The position numbers were made by a program, and so were the translations under genes. The notes beneath the pieces are model-generated. The model was not told where the DNA came from and searched no databases. It saw only the letters and a program-made list of their open reading frames with translations. A DNA stretch of 20,369 nt from Microcaldota archaeon. GTDB lineage: Archaea; Iainarchaeota; Iainarchaeia; JAADDC01. Positions 20,280 to 20,369 of the stretch are shown piece by piece. Each line of letters begins with the position of its first letter. The first letter of the stretch is position 1. The DNA lies in NCBI GenBank assembly GCA_027043825.1, contig JALUER010000011.1, positions 1-20,369 of the forward strand. Direction: 5' to 3'.

Positions 20280-20369
20280 AGAAGTCCGGATGCCCTACAC
20301 TCGTCCCACCGGAGAATCCGGTGCGGGGGTGCCCGACCTGCCAACCGGGGCTTCGCCCCTGGAACCCCA
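20280..20369 (+). ncRNA. Candidate structured RNA, copy B of the two-hairpin element (cut by window end)
   Basis: After the predicted start near 20280 come GGATG-CCCTACACT-CGTCC (20288-20306) and then CACCGG-AGAAT-CCGGTG (20307-20323). These are the same two hairpins as at 8393-8428. A GC-rich region follows with hairpin GGGGC-TTC-GCCCC (20347-20359) and then GGAACCCC, resembling, on the opposite strand, the sequence just downstream of tRNA-Phe. No coding potential is seen. The first bases after 20322 (GCGGGGGTGCCCGA) recall the start of an archaeal tRNA-Leu, but no cloverleaf can be built in the visible part. The window ends inside the element. Confidence 0.45.

Noticed and set aside
20323..20369. 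5' end of a tRNA-Leu
   Set aside because: The first 14 bases look right, but the D-loop has no GG pair and no anticodon stem forms in the visible sequence; the segment is better explained by the GGGGC-TTC-GCCCC hairpin.
1..20369. CRISPR array, transposase, integrase or toxin-antitoxin genes
   Set aside because: No regularly spaced repeats beyond the two-copy elements described and no proteins with the corresponding motifs were found on either strand.

Overview
This window is archaeal. Translation and tRNA-modification genes are of archaeal type (diphthine synthase DphB, Trm5-like tRNA m1G37 methyltransferase, archaeal GluRS, DUF357, a short triosephosphate isomerase, fructose-bisphosphate aldolase/phosphatase). 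Both tRNA genes lack an encoded CCA end. Most operons start with a TATA-like box about 26 nt upstream of an ATG or GTG with no room for a leader, so transcription is probably largely leaderless. Rich G+C, AGG/AGA arginine codons and E/K/R-rich proteins suggest a thermophilic, euryarchaeal-like organism. I cannot name the lineage.

Layout. (1) 1-1810, minus: a membrane-associated protein of unknown function followed 1 nt later by an SfsA-family gene that runs off the left edge. (2) 1886-4679, plus: sufC-sufB-sufD, translationally coupled by ATGA overlaps, for Fe-S cluster assembly. (3) 7123-4637, minus: dphB, DUF357, CDP-alcohol phosphatidyltransferase, a membrane-anchored beta-domain protein and a DedA/VTT protein, all overlapping or nearly so. 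(4) 7174-8332, plus: trm5 and tRNA-Ser(CGA). (5) 8333-9404: accessory-looking interval with a tRNA-Ser-derived element, a papain/C39-like cysteine-peptidase-fold gene and GC-rich hairpins. (6) 9405-9478, minus: tRNA-Phe(GAA). (7) 10645-9536, minus: FBP aldolase/phosphatase. (8) 15552-10690, minus: gltX, a membrane protein, a mannose-6-phosphate-isomerase-like cupin, phosphomannomutase and triosephosphate isomerase. (9) 15605-17119, plus: class II lysyl-tRNA synthetase. (10) 20200-17120, minus: malic enzyme, an M16-family peptidase and a polyprenol/dolichol-kinase-like membrane protein, each with its own promoter. (11) 20249-20369, plus: a promoter and a structured non-coding element cut by the right edge.

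How the genes fit together. Malic enzyme, TIM and FBP aldolase/phosphatase connect C4/C3 metabolism to fructose-6-phosphate. The cupin and phosphomannomutase would carry this to mannose-1-phosphate, and the polyprenol-kinase-like and CDP-alcohol enzymes belong to isoprenoid and polar-lipid metabolism. These could jointly feed lipid and glycan synthesis. The Suf operon supplies Fe-S clusters.

The least explained signal is non-coding. Elements at 8393-8428 and 20288-20323 share a nearly identical 19-nt hairpin followed by a second hairpin whose stem differs by compensatory changes while its loop is conserved. One copy sits inside a degenerate tandem copy of tRNA-Ser, and the other lies just downstream of its own promoter. 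Two divergent gene pairs also appear to share one central TATA element.
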